DNA of 64,000 bases from Chitinophagaceae bacterium (GTDB taxonomy: Bacteria; Bacteroidota; Bacteroidia; Chitinophagales; Chitinophagaceae). Positions 34,139 through 42,692 of the stretch are shown here, one piece after another. The notes beneath the pieces are model-generated. The model ran no database searches, was not told the DNA's origin, and saw only the letters and a program-made list of their open reading frames with translations. The position numbers and the translations under genes were made by a program. The DNA is taken from contig JADJLJ010000001.1 in NCBI GenBank assembly GCA_016710165.1, positions 1,178,001-1,242,000 on the forward strand. Reading direction: 5' to 3'. Numbering within the stretch: position 1 is the first letter of the stretch; the number at the start of each line of letters is the position of its first letter.

Positions 34139-35596
34139 TTAAAAAATGAGTGTTGAAATAGAATGAGGCAGCGCCATGCAATCCGCAGCCTTTCCGTTTA
34201 TCCATAAATTGAATGGCGTTTTGATGCTGCCCTGGTTCATTACGATCACAACCACTTTACCATCGGGATTTAAAAAAGCGGTGGTCAGCAACTGGCTCCG
34301 GCTGCTGCTGCTGATGATCCTTTTGGCACCCGGCTTAATGAATTTCGAAAAATGCCCGATATAATAATAAGCATTGGTATAAATAAGCTGGCCGGTCCTT
34401 GTATCACCATGCACAGGAGCGAAACAGAAGTTCTGCACGTGATTGGGGCCGCCTTTTTCATCCAGCAAAATATTCCAGTCGGTGAAGCCTACCATGCCAT
34501 TATTGAAATCATTGATCATGCTGCGGCCATACTCTTCGCCCAATACCCAGGCATTGTACCTTGTTGAATCAAAACTTTCCGCACAACCTTCGGTGAAGAA
34601 GATATTCTTATCCGGGTATGATTCATACACCCTTCTCAGGTTGTCATACATGGGCGTGCCCCCGCTCCAGTCTTCGTACCAGTGAAAACCGATACCCCAG
34701 ATATATTTAGCGGCTTCGGGATCATTGAAATAGGTTTGCGCCCGCTGGTAGACCAGGTCCCGGTTATGATCCCATACAATGATCTTTTTATCTTTCAGCC
34801 CTTCTTTCTCCATGGTGGGGCCTAAATGTTTTTTCAGGAAATCCCTTTCTTCTTCCCCGGTGTAGATACAGCTCTCCCAGCGTTGCTTTGCCATGGGTTC
34901 ATTCTGGATGCTGATGCCCCATAACGGCGCTCCTTCTTTTTCATACTCCTTGATGAACTTTGTGTAATACATGGCCCAGCTGTTGTAGTATTCTGCTTTG
35001 AGTTTGCCGCCATGCAGCATGTCGTTGTTATCCTTCATCCAGGCCGGCGGGCTCCAGGGACTGGCAAAAAGATTCAGTTTATTACCGGAAGCCTTCATCG
35101 CTTCCTTTATAAAAGGCAGCTTGAACTTTTTATCATGTTCAATACTGAACGATTTTAATTCCGTATCCCCGTCCTGCACATAGGTGTACATATCGCTGCT
35201 GAAATCGCAACTGTTGATGTTGGTCCTTGCCACGGTATAACCGATCCCTTTCCCGGCATCAAAATAAGCCGTTAATAATTCCTGCTGCTTTTCTTTGGGC
35301 AGTTTATAAAAAGTTTCGGCCGAAGCATCTGTTAAGGCAGCGCCAATGCCAAAATAGGCCTGGAAGGTTTTTGAGGGATCCACAAAAATGCTGACCTCGT
35401 TCTCAAAGGGCTGGCCTTTTTCTTTAAATTCCAGTATGCCGGTCTCAGACAGCCGGTAGTTACTGCTGTCGGCAGTTGTATAAACGGTAATTTTTTTCCC
35501 TTCCGTGGAAAATGGGACTGCTGTATCTTTCTTCTCCCTGTTCCCAGAACAGGAGAATAAAATGACTGCAGCCAGGATGAGATTTATTTTCTTCAT
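34139..35596 (-). CDS. GH30 family lipoprotein (beta-glucanase / glucosylceramidase fold), copy B
   Basis: The start at 35596 gives a short lipoprotein signal (ILAAVILFSCSG, Cys16) and 485 residues; the frame upstream to 35704 overlaps the neighbouring gene. The clan-A TIM barrel is marked by FGIGAALTDASAETF, FASPWSPPAWMKDN, ISIQNEP (acid/base Glu233) and NIFFTEGCAE (nucleophile Glu336). A C-terminal beta-sandwich ends it (KVVVIVMNQGSIKTPFNLWI). GH30 proteins of this layout in Bacteroidota include endo-beta-1,6-glucanases (subfamily 3) and beta-glucosidases. The gene is 10 bases after GH30 copy A and 14 bases before the GH144-like gene. Confidence 0.9.
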   Translation of the reverse strand: MKKINLILAAVILFSCSGNREKKDTAVPFSTEGKKITVYTTADSSNYRLSETGILEFKEKGQPFENEVSIFVDPSKTFQAYFGIGAALTDASAETFYKLPKEKQQELLTAYFDAGKGIGYTVARTNINSCDFSSDMYTYVQDGDTELKSFSIEHDKKFKLPFIKEAMKASGNKLNLFASPWSPPAWMKDNNDMLHGGKLKAEYYNSWAMYYTKFIKEYEKEGAPLWGISIQNEPMAKQRWESCIYTGEEERDFLKKHLGPTMEKEGLKDKKIIVWDHNRDLVYQRAQTYFNDPEAAKYIWGIGFHWYEDWSGGTPMYDNLRRVYESYPDKNIFFTEGCAESFDSTRYNAWVLGEEYGRSMINDFNNGMVGFTDWNILLDEKGGPNHVQNFCFAPVHGDTRTGQLIYTNAYYYIGHFSKFIKPGAKRIISSSSRSQLLTTAFLNPDGKVVVIVMNQGSIKTPFNLWINGKAADCMALPHSISTLIF

Positions 35597-35606
35597 ACGT
35601 TGATTT

Positions 35607-37049
35607 TTACCATGTATAGGTGGCCGCAGCACCTGCAGCCAGGGACGTGAAAACATATTTTCCTTTATAACTGATATTGAAACCCTGGGCGGATGAACTT
35701 TCATTCAGTACGATCAGTACTTTTTTTCCAGAAGGCGTTCTGAAAGCAACATTAGGCAGGTTAACGGATAACCCGCTGGCTATACGTACCGAACCAGCCG
35801 GAACAAATTTGCTTGCCTGTGCAATGATATAATAGCCCACATTTCTTACCACCAGCGTGCCGTTGATGGTCAAAGCTCCTTTACATTCTGTACATCCACC
35901 CGGGGTATGGGGCCCGTAGGTGGCATCGCTGGCCAGGTTCCATTCCAGGGCCACTTTACTCCAGTTGCGCATGGAGCCAATGACCACATTTTTTACATGC
36001 CACTTAAAATCGCCTTCAAAGGTTCCGTTGGCGCCTGTCCATTGTTCGGTGAAATAAAGGTTCTTGTCGGGATGTGCAGTTTTAACGGTTGACAAAGCGC
36101 TGATGTCTCCCGCATACAAATGAAAAGCAGAACCATCAATATATTGCTTTGCCGCCGCATCGTTTAAAATGGAAATGGGGTAGTTCGGGTTATCGCAGTT
36201 ATGGTCCCAGATAATGATCTTTGCGGCAATGCCTGCAGACTGGAATTCCGGCCCCAGGTTATTCTTCACAAACTCTGCCTGTTGGGTGGATGACATGACC
36301 ATACTGGGATTGTTGCCTCCATGCTGAGGTTCATTCTGTATGGTGACTGCATCGATCCGTATCCCTTTTGCCTGCATGGCCTGTATATACTTCACAAAAT
36401 ATTTTGCATAAACACCGTAATACTGTGGCAACAGGCTGCCGCCTATGGAACTGCCATTGTCCTTCATCCACACCGGCGGGCTCCAGGGTGATCCCATGAT
36501 CTTAATACCAGGATTTATCGTCAGTATCTGTTTCAGTACAGGAATAAGATCAACCGTATCAAGTGAAAGATTAAAATTGGCCAGGGTGGGGTCGGTTTGA
36601 CCGGCGGGCATATCATCATAACTGAAAACGGATGCACTGAGATCGGATGCACCAATGCTGACCCGCAAATAGCTTATCCCGGCCGAATTGGTACCGGAAC
36701 CAAACAGTTCATTCAATAATGCTGAACGGGAGTTGGCATCCATGTGATTGATGTGGTAGGCACTTCCACCGGTCAATGTATAACCAAACCCATCAATGGC
36801 CTGGTAAGAAGTTGCAGAATCCACATCAATGACCGGGAAACCAGCCGTTGGCTGAGCAACAAATGAAAGCGTTACTGCCTGCTTCTGCAACAGTACAGAC
36901 TGGTCTGATTTTGTCAGCCACATATCCATATCGTTGGTGGGTGTTACAGGAACCGGGGCCGGGTTATTGCTGCCTCCCCCTTTAGAACAGTCTCCAAATA
37001 CAAAAAGCAAGAATACAGGTATCAGCCACATACGGTTTTGTTGTTGCAT
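35607..37049 (-). CDS. GH30 family lipoprotein, copy A
   Basis: The ATG at 37049 is chosen over a TTG nine bases upstream and gives 480 residues. A lipoprotein signal (PVFLLFVFGDCS, Cys21) is followed by a Gly/Pro/Thr-rich linker. The barrel has DGFGYTLTGGSAYHIN, MGSPWSPPVWMKDNGS, TIQNEPQHGGNNP (acid/base Glu240) and NLYFTEQWTG (nucleophile Glu335), plus ECKGALTI near the substrate cleft. The C-terminal beta-domain ends in YTW. It differs substantially from copy B, so the two may have different specificity (for example endo and exo). It follows the PAP2-like gene by 9 bases, inside the operon. Confidence 0.9.
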   Translation of the reverse strand: MQQQNRMWLIPVFLLFVFGDCSKGGGSNNPAPVPVTPTNDMDMWLTKSDQSVLLQKQAVTLSFVAQPTAGFPVIDVDSATSYQAIDGFGYTLTGGSAYHINHMDANSRSALLNELFGSGTNSAGISYLRVSIGASDLSASVFSYDDMPAGQTDPTLANFNLSLDTVDLIPVLKQILTINPGIKIMGSPWSPPVWMKDNGSSIGGSLLPQYYGVYAKYFVKYIQAMQAKGIRIDAVTIQNEPQHGGNNPSMVMSSTQQAEFVKNNLGPEFQSAGIAAKIIIWDHNCDNPNYPISILNDAAAKQYIDGSAFHLYAGDISALSTVKTAHPDKNLYFTEQWTGANGTFEGDFKWHVKNVVIGSMRNWSKVALEWNLASDATYGPHTPGGCTECKGALTINGTLVVRNVGYYIIAQASKFVPAGSVRIASGLSVNLPNVAFRTPSGKKVLIVLNESSSAQGFNISYKGKYVFTSLAAGAAATYTW

Positions 37050-37058
37050 ATTGAACAA

Positions 37059-38381
37059 TTATTTCTTCATTTTTAAGCGCTCATTGATGAGTTCCGCCAC
37101 TTTCCTGCCGTACTCGGTACTCACCAGGCAGGAGTTATGGTAATGGATCCCCCCATAGAACCGGGCCCAGTTATTTTCAACCGCCGCCTGCCGGAAGGAA
37201 GTGAATGAACGGTTCTTTATTCCAAACTCCAGTTCGGAAGTATCTGTGTAATTGAAATGATCGCCGAACATATTGGTCAGCGCCTCTGCAGCCGAAGAAG
37301 ATACGGTGCTGTGCCCGCAGGTATATTCCGGGAAGGGAGGTGTTTGCAGGTATGGCCGCCATTCATCGTCCATGTATTTATTGATGGCTGTTTCCGGACG
37401 TATCACATTGCTCCGGAATTTCTCATCCCAGCACTGAATGAATGCATCGAATATGGCAATGCCGGTTTTGGCATACGCACAAACGGTGGTTGAAAAGTCG
37501 GCGCCTGCTTTCTGTGCTGCGATGCCCACAATGTTCATCCAGTGGCCGGGTGGGGAGAATTTTTTAGTTACAAACTCCACATGCCCTTTCACATTCATCC
37601 GTGTACCCAGGTCATCCCAGAATTCGGCAATGTGTTTTTGTTCATCCGTTAAGCTGTCGCCTGCATTCTTAACTGCCATCACTTCTTTATAGAATTTACT
37701 TTCCTTATTCTTCATATCAAAAGCCGGTGGCCGGGGTGGCATGAACTGGCTGGCGCTGTCCATCACCATGGTCCGGATCTCCCTCCAGTGAGGCTCCAGG
37801 GCCTGTGCATAAGCCGGCGGGGTTGGCACCCACCTTCCCGCTTCATCTGTAACATTGTATTTTTCGGCAGTACGGGTTTGGGCATAATTATCTTTCTTGC
37901 TCCAGCGGAGGATATGAGCTGCAACAGAATCGGCCAGCAGCCTGCTTGACTTTTGCACCGCAGCCGGCATACCGGATCCTTCAGCCATGGAATCCAGCCT
38001 GCTTACATATTCCTTCATACTGCCCTCCGGAAATGTAACGGCCTGTCCCACTTTACAAAAAGCCAGCAGTGCGGCGTATTGGAAATTTACCCCAACCGTA
38101 TCCTGGTGCGGAAGCGGGGGCAAATGTTTTATCTGCCCGGCCAGTGATTGAAAACGATCATCGCCCAATACAATTGTTTCATAAGCGGCTATGCAGGCAT
38201 AGGCATAATTACGGCTGGCAATAATGGGTGGAAAATTATTCTGCATCACCACGTTGTTCAGTTCCTTGACGGTCCTGGAAAAAAGCAACGGGTCGTTGAA
38301 ATCATTTTTATACTCCTTCTCCCTGCAGCCCGGCAGAAAGAAAAGTGCAGACAAAAATATGGCTGTGATATTCCGTTTCAT
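37059..38381 (-). CDS. PAP2 superfamily / vanadium-dependent haloperoxidase-like lipoprotein
   Basis: This protein of 440 residues has a lipoprotein signal (LSALFFLPGCRE, Cys19). The three-part phosphatase/haloperoxidase signature is complete: KFRSNVIRP (Lys321, Arg328), YTCGHSTVSSSA (His357) and ARFYGGIHYH (Arg407, His413). The helical length and the SGHS-like core match the group annotated as vanadium-dependent haloperoxidase-related proteins in Bacteroidota. Such proteins either dephosphorylate substrates or, with bound vanadate, oxidise halides; sequence does not decide. It is the second gene of the glucan operon, 50 bases after the FG-GAP protein. With the EEP protein it is one of two potential phosphate-ester-cleaving proteins in this locus. 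Confidence 0.88.
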   Translation of the reverse strand: MKRNITAIFLSALFFLPGCREKEYKNDFNDPLLFSRTVKELNNVVMQNNFPPIIASRNYAYACIAAYETIVLGDDRFQSLAGQIKHLPPLPHQDTVGVNFQYAALLAFCKVGQAVTFPEGSMKEYVSRLDSMAEGSGMPAAVQKSSRLLADSVAAHILRWSKKDNYAQTRTAEKYNVTDEAGRWVPTPPAYAQALEPHWREIRTMVMDSASQFMPPRPPAFDMKNKESKFYKEVMAVKNAGDSLTDEQKHIAEFWDDLGTRMNVKGHVEFVTKKFSPPGHWMNIVGIAAQKAGADFSTTVCAYAKTGIAIFDAFIQCWDEKFRSNVIRPETAINKYMDDEWRPYLQTPPFPEYTCGHSTVSSSAAEALTNMFGDHFNYTDTSELEFGIKNRSFTSFRQAAVENNWARFYGGIHYHNSCLVSTEYGRKVAELINERLKMKK

Positions 38382-38431
38382 ACGATCAAGCTTTAATTCA
38401 GCAGAGCAATTTCCTGTTCGCTCTCAAAAAA

Positions 38432-41400
38432 TCATTCTGCCGGTTTTAAAAAAACCAGTTCTTTATTATTTTGCGCAATCACCAATACCTGTTTTCCAGC
38501 GGCATACCTGATCCACTTTGCATCCCGCACTTCACCTTCCGCCATTTGTATATTACCCCTGGATTGAAAACCGTTTGCCGGTTTGCTGAATGAAAACACC
38601 GAAGGCAACAAGGCATCATACCTGCCTTCGTAAGGAACCACTCCGTAAAAATTTCCTGCAGCCAGGTAAGCGCCTTTATCATTTGCCGGTAACGGACAGA
38701 AAGAGAAGACAGGCGCCAGCTGTACTTCATCCGGCAGGTCTTTCTTCATGAAATTCCCCTTCCCGTCATTGATAAAACAACAGGAGCCCAGTGTTTCCGC
38801 CTTCAGTTCCAGGTAATCCTTGAACAGGTCGTAAAACATATAGTCCACGGTTTTACCGGCCACTTCACTGTACGTGAGGTATGCTTTCTTCAGCACCGGC
38901 AGCGGCCGTTCCAGTTCGTCCTTTGCCAGGAATGTATATTCCTTGTTATTGATGGTATACGCCATCACCTGCTCTACCGATCCATTGCCATCGAAATCCT
39001 TCACATATAATTTCAGCGGCCCGTTCTTGCCTGCATACAGTTTGCTGTTGTGCCCCCAGTTGCCGGCAAGTATGTCCATGAACCCGTCGCCGTTCACATC
39101 GGTCGTATACACCGTTTGCCACAAACCGGTAGAGGAAGGAATATCGGCAGCGGTGAATTTCCCGTTCCTGTTCATGAACAGCTTCACCGCCATCCATTCA
39201 CCGGCAACAACCAGGTCATTCCACCCGTCGTTATTCAGATCGGCAAATGAAGAACCGGTCACGATGCCGATATTGTCAAGTTTAATGACCGATGCATCTG
39301 CCTGCCTGAAATTTCCTTTGCCATCATTCAGCAATACATAGGATGATTGCGGGATACCGAAACGTTTTGCATCTGCCAGGCCGCCCACAAACAGGTCCAT
39401 ATCCCCGTCTTTGTCAATATCCGAAGCGCTCACGCATGATTTATTTTTGAGTATGACCGGTATGGCGGATGCTGCCGTTGCAAAATGCCCCTTCCCGTCA
39501 TTGAGGTAAAGGTGATCGGCCAGGTCGGTATTGCCATCGTCCAGCTGGTTTCCGCCACTCACCACATACAGGTCCGGGTAGCCGTCATTATTGGCATCAA
39601 AGAACAGCGCATCCACTTCTTCGCATTGCTTTGCCCTGCTGAATAGGGAAGTATCGGAGGAAGTGAATTTACCGGCAGCAGTCTGTATCATCAACTGGCC
39701 TGGTTGTCCGGATGCACCACAAACGAAGAGATCATCCAGCCCGTCTTTGTTCACATCTGCCACGGCCAGTTTTGGTCCACGGGTGGATTGTTTGTGTGGG
39801 GTGAGGTATTGTTTATTGAAATCAAGAAAATCATTTTCCCGGTGCACCCAGCTGCATGCAACCTGGCTGCTCATATCGTCAAACAGTTGCTTTGATGGCG
39901 GGAAGAATTTATTGTGATCGAACTGCCCGCCCGCTTCGGCCTGGTTCACGGTTATCCTGCCTGCTACAGGAACCGTTTTCATTATCTGGAATTTCTGGTT
40001 GGGCCATACAATGAGTATGCTGTCTATATTCCGCAGGCTGTCCAGTCCAAAATGCAGTTTGGCATCGCAGGAAGACTGGAAGCCCCGGGTGGTCATCAAT
40101 TGCTGGTATTGCATCCTGCCCCCGGTAAATACCCAGGCCTTTGCTCCTATACCGTTCCTGTTCTTATCGTTCCCGTTGAATACAATATCCAGTGTATTTT
40201 TCTTAGGCAATTTATTTTTCAGAATCACGGATGCTGCATTCAGGCAGTTGATGACAACATCCAGGTTCCCGTCATTATCAAGATCGGCATAGGAAGCGCC
40301 GTTGAAGTAACCCTTCATTCCGGCGGTACCCCAGCTTTCGCTCATATCCGTGAAATTCATCTTTCCATCGCCCTTATAAAAATAGGGATGCGAACTTCCA
40401 TCCGGCATGTTCTCAATGGCCTGGTTGTCGAACTCATTGGTCTTGTCAATATCCATTTTCATCACCAGGTCTGATACGAAGCGTACATAATCCAGGTCTA
40501 CCGGCCTTTTTACGATGCCGCTGGAAATAAAAAGGTCTTTATTCCCGTCGTTATCAAAATCGGCAAACAGCGGCGCCCAGCTCCAGTCGGTGGCGGCCAC
40601 GCCGCTTTGCAATGCCGTCTCGCTGAAACTGGTTCCGTTGCCATTATTCCGCTGCAGGGCATTTTTCGAATACTGGTTCTGGTACCCATGCCCCATCAGT
40701 TTATATTTGTAGGTATCGGGGTTCTCATCGCTGCCGTATGTCTTCAAAACTTTCTCGTCGGGTGGCAGCATGTCAACGGTCACAATATCAAGTTGCCCGT
40801 CGTTGTTATAGTCCGCTGCATCATTCCCCATGCTGAAGCGGCTGTAATGCCTGAAACGGGCAGCGCCCGATTCGGTAAATGTTCCGTTGCCGTTATTGAT
40901 GTAGTAATAATCGTTCTCATGAAAATCATTCCCCACATAAATATCATCCCAGCCATCGTTATTGAAATCGCCGGTGGCAATGCCGAGGCCATAACCCAGG
41001 TTACTTTGAAAGATGCCTGCCTGCGCAGATACATCGGTGAACTTCCCGGTTGAGTCCAGGTCATTGCGGTAAAGCCGGTCGCCGGAGAAAGCATCCGGCT
41101 TGCGGCGGTTGCTGGTATCGCGGATGTTTGAATTGGGTTTTTGAGAATGGTTGAGCAGGTAACAATCCAGGTCGCCGTCATGATCGTAATCAAAGAAAGC
41201 GGCCTGCGTGCCAAAGCCGGAGAAGTTCAGTCCGTATTTTTCGGAGCTCTCTGTAAAGCTGTTGTTCTTATTATTGATAAAAAGTTCGTTGTGGCCGTTC
41301 AGTCCGTGATGCTGGCTGCTGGCCATGACATAAATATCCAGGAAGCCATCCCCGTTCACATCGGCCATGGTTACACCGGAACACCAGTCGGCAGAGCCGG

Positions 41401-41734
41401 CTACGCCTGCCTGTGCAGTAATGTCTTCAAAAATAAAATTCCCTTTGTTGAGGTAAAGCTTATTGTTGCCTTTGCTGTTTGCGGTAAAATAAATATCCGG
41501 AAGGCCGTCATTATTTATGTCGCCGGTGGCAACGCCCCCGCCATTGTAATAATACAGGTAGTAAAGGATATTGAACATATCCTTATTCTCCAGTTTATTT
41601 ACGAACCCGATATTGGTTTCAGACGCAGAAAGACTTTCGAACATGGTCTCTTTTTTCTTCGTACAGGAAGAAAAAAGTGCAGCAGCAAAAACTGCCAGGA
41701 CAAAACAAAGTGATATTGATCTTCTGACTTGCAT
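38432..41734 (-). CDS. Large FG-GAP/VCBS repeat lipoprotein with ASPIC/UnbV domain
   Basis: This protein of 1100 residues has a lipoprotein signal (AAALFSSCTKKK, Cys24). At least a dozen calcium-binding FG-GAP repeats are visible (DINNDGLPDIYF, DVNGDGFLDIYV, DYDHDGDLDCYL, DFNNDGWDDIYVGNDF, DLDNDGNLDVVI, DANNDGYPDLYV, DIDKDGDMDLFV). They form two beta-propeller blocks. Between them is an ASPIC/UnbV domain (about 530-600, NGIGAKAWV and CDAKLHFGL). Proteins of this CRTAC1-like type are common next to SusC/SusD genes and are thought to bind ligands or partner proteins at the cell surface. No enzyme motif is seen. It is the first gene after the 41753-41788 terminator and so heads the 11-gene operon. 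Confidence 0.9.
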   Translation of the reverse strand: MQVRRSISLCFVLAVFAAALFSSCTKKKETMFESLSASETNIGFVNKLENKDMFNILYYLYYYNGGGVATGDINNDGLPDIYFTANSKGNNKLYLNKGNFIFEDITAQAGVAGSADWCSGVTMADVNGDGFLDIYVMASSQHHGLNGHNELFINNKNNSFTESSEKYGLNFSGFGTQAAFFDYDHDGDLDCYLLNHSQKPNSNIRDTSNRRKPDAFSGDRLYRNDLDSTGKFTDVSAQAGIFQSNLGYGLGIATGDFNNDGWDDIYVGNDFHENDYYYINNGNGTFTESGAARFRHYSRFSMGNDAADYNNDGQLDIVTVDMLPPDEKVLKTYGSDENPDTYKYKLMGHGYQNQYSKNALQRNNGNGTSFSETALQSGVAATDWSWAPLFADFDNDGNKDLFISSGIVKRPVDLDYVRFVSDLVMKMDIDKTNEFDNQAIENMPDGSSHPYFYKGDGKMNFTDMSESWGTAGMKGYFNGASYADLDNDGNLDVVINCLNAASVILKNKLPKKNTLDIVFNGNDKNRNGIGAKAWVFTGGRMQYQQLMTTRGFQSSCDAKLHFGLDSLRNIDSILIVWPNQKFQIMKTVPVAGRITVNQAEAGGQFDHNKFFPPSKQLFDDMSSQVACSWVHRENDFLDFNKQYLTPHKQSTRGPKLAVADVNKDGLDDLFVCGASGQPGQLMIQTAAGKFTSSDTSLFSRAKQCEEVDALFFDANNDGYPDLYVVSGGNQLDDGNTDLADHLYLNDGKGHFATAASAIPVILKNKSCVSASDIDKDGDMDLFVGGLADAKRFGIPQSSYVLLNDGKGNFRQADASVIKLDNIGIVTGSSFADLNNDGWNDLVVAGEWMAVKLFMNRNGKFTAADIPSSTGLWQTVYTTDVNGDGFMDILAGNWGHNSKLYAGKNGPLKLYVKDFDGNGSVEQVMAYTINNKEYTFLAKDELERPLPVLKKAYLTYSEVAGKTVDYMFYDLFKDYLELKAETLGSCCFINDGKGNFMKKDLPDEVQLAPVFSFCPLPANDKGAYLAAGNFYGVVPYEGRYDALLPSVFSFSKPANGFQSRGNIQMAEGEVRDAKWIRYAAGKQVLVIAQNNKELVFLKPAE

Positions 41735-41752
41735 TTGCGGATCCTTGTTTTA

Positions 41753-41788
41753 AGAAAAAAAGGGCCAAACAAGATTGTTCAGCCCTTT
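41753..41788 (-). terminator. Strong intrinsic terminator after the LamG gene
   Basis: On the minus strand the stem AAAGGGC (41782-41788) pairs with GCCCTTT (about 41759-41765), closing a loop of about 16 bases, and is followed by a TTTCTTA run. It lies about 45 bases after the LamG stop and directly before the FG-GAP start, separating the susCD-LamG unit from the hydrolase operon. Confidence 0.8.
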
Positions 41789-41832
41789 GTGATTGCGCAT
41801 GAAGCTTGAATTATGAAACTACTATCTACTCC

Positions 41833-42663
41833 TTATTGTTTGTTTGCAAATAGTGCCTGTGCCTCCGTGGCTGATAACGCTTTGTTGTATAACCTGAACT
41901 GGTCTACTGCGCCTGTATAGGTCTTGATCCAGTCATCCGTAGGACCCTGGGCTCCCCCGTGCTTATTCCAGCCACCCAGTATCAGTTTTTTAGCAGAAGT
42001 AAGATCAACAGGGCCCCTTGGGCTGCCGCCATTCTTAACATCGGTTTGCGTTGCTGTCATACCGGTAACCGCCGCACCATCAAAATAATAGGTCATCTTT
42101 GATGTTGTCTGGTCATACGAATAAATGATGTGATGCCAGTTGCCATCGAACAGCGGCTTGCTGAATGTACCTTCCAGCCACTGGTCCATCAATCCCAGTT
42201 TCATGGTTGTCTGGGTTGGTGTTTGGTTCTCCACCAGCAGGAAGATGGCGCTGTGATGCCAGCCGTATTTATCATCTACCAGTGAGAATACAAATTCGGT
42301 ACGTCCAACCGCTGCGTTGTTCTTCATCCATAATGCAATGCTGAAGCTGGTGGCTTTAGCAATATCGTTGGCTGAAGGAAAAACAATGGATTTGCCATCG
42401 GCCCCTTTCATCGCTTTTCCACTGATCCCGTCAACAGAGGTCATACTGTTGGAAGAAGGGAAATTGGCTTTGATGCTGTCCACTGCATTCCTGAGCTGAT
42501 CGGCGCCGGTTCCGTCCATGGCAGCATAAAAACGCAACGGGCTGTTGGGAGGGTTCGAGTCCTGGATCAAATTGCCGAGTTCCGGCCGTTCCATCTTTTG
42601 ACAACCGGCAGCAATCAACATCAGTGCAATTGCTGTCAGGTAACCTTGGATTTTCTTTTGCAT
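41833..42663 (-). CDS. LamG/concanavalin A-like lipoprotein, probable surface glycan-binding protein
   Basis: This protein of 276 residues has a lipoprotein signal (IALMLIAAGCQK, Cys21). The mature part has the LamG/pentraxin-like jelly-roll blocks FSIALWMKNNAAVGRTEFVFSL, WHHIIYSYDQTTSKMTYYFDG and TYTGAVDQFRLYNKALSATEAQALF. It directly follows SusD (29 bases). Genes in that slot in Bacteroidota loci usually encode surface glycan-binding proteins (SusE/F or SGBP type). No catalytic glutamates of a GH16-type motif are seen, so binding rather than cleavage is likely. The terminator about 45 bases downstream ends this transcript. Confidence 0.85.
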   Translation of the reverse strand: MQKKIQGYLTAIALMLIAAGCQKMERPELGNLIQDSNPPNSPLRFYAAMDGTGADQLRNAVDSIKANFPSSNSMTSVDGISGKAMKGADGKSIVFPSANDIAKATSFSIALWMKNNAAVGRTEFVFSLVDDKYGWHHSAIFLLVENQTPTQTTMKLGLMDQWLEGTFSKPLFDGNWHHIIYSYDQTTSKMTYYFDGAAVTGMTATQTDVKNGGSPRGPVDLTSAKKLILGGWNKHGGAQGPTDDWIKTYTGAVDQFRLYNKALSATEAQALFANKQ

Positions 42664-42692
42664 GATTATTTATTTTTTAAAAAATTTAAGAA

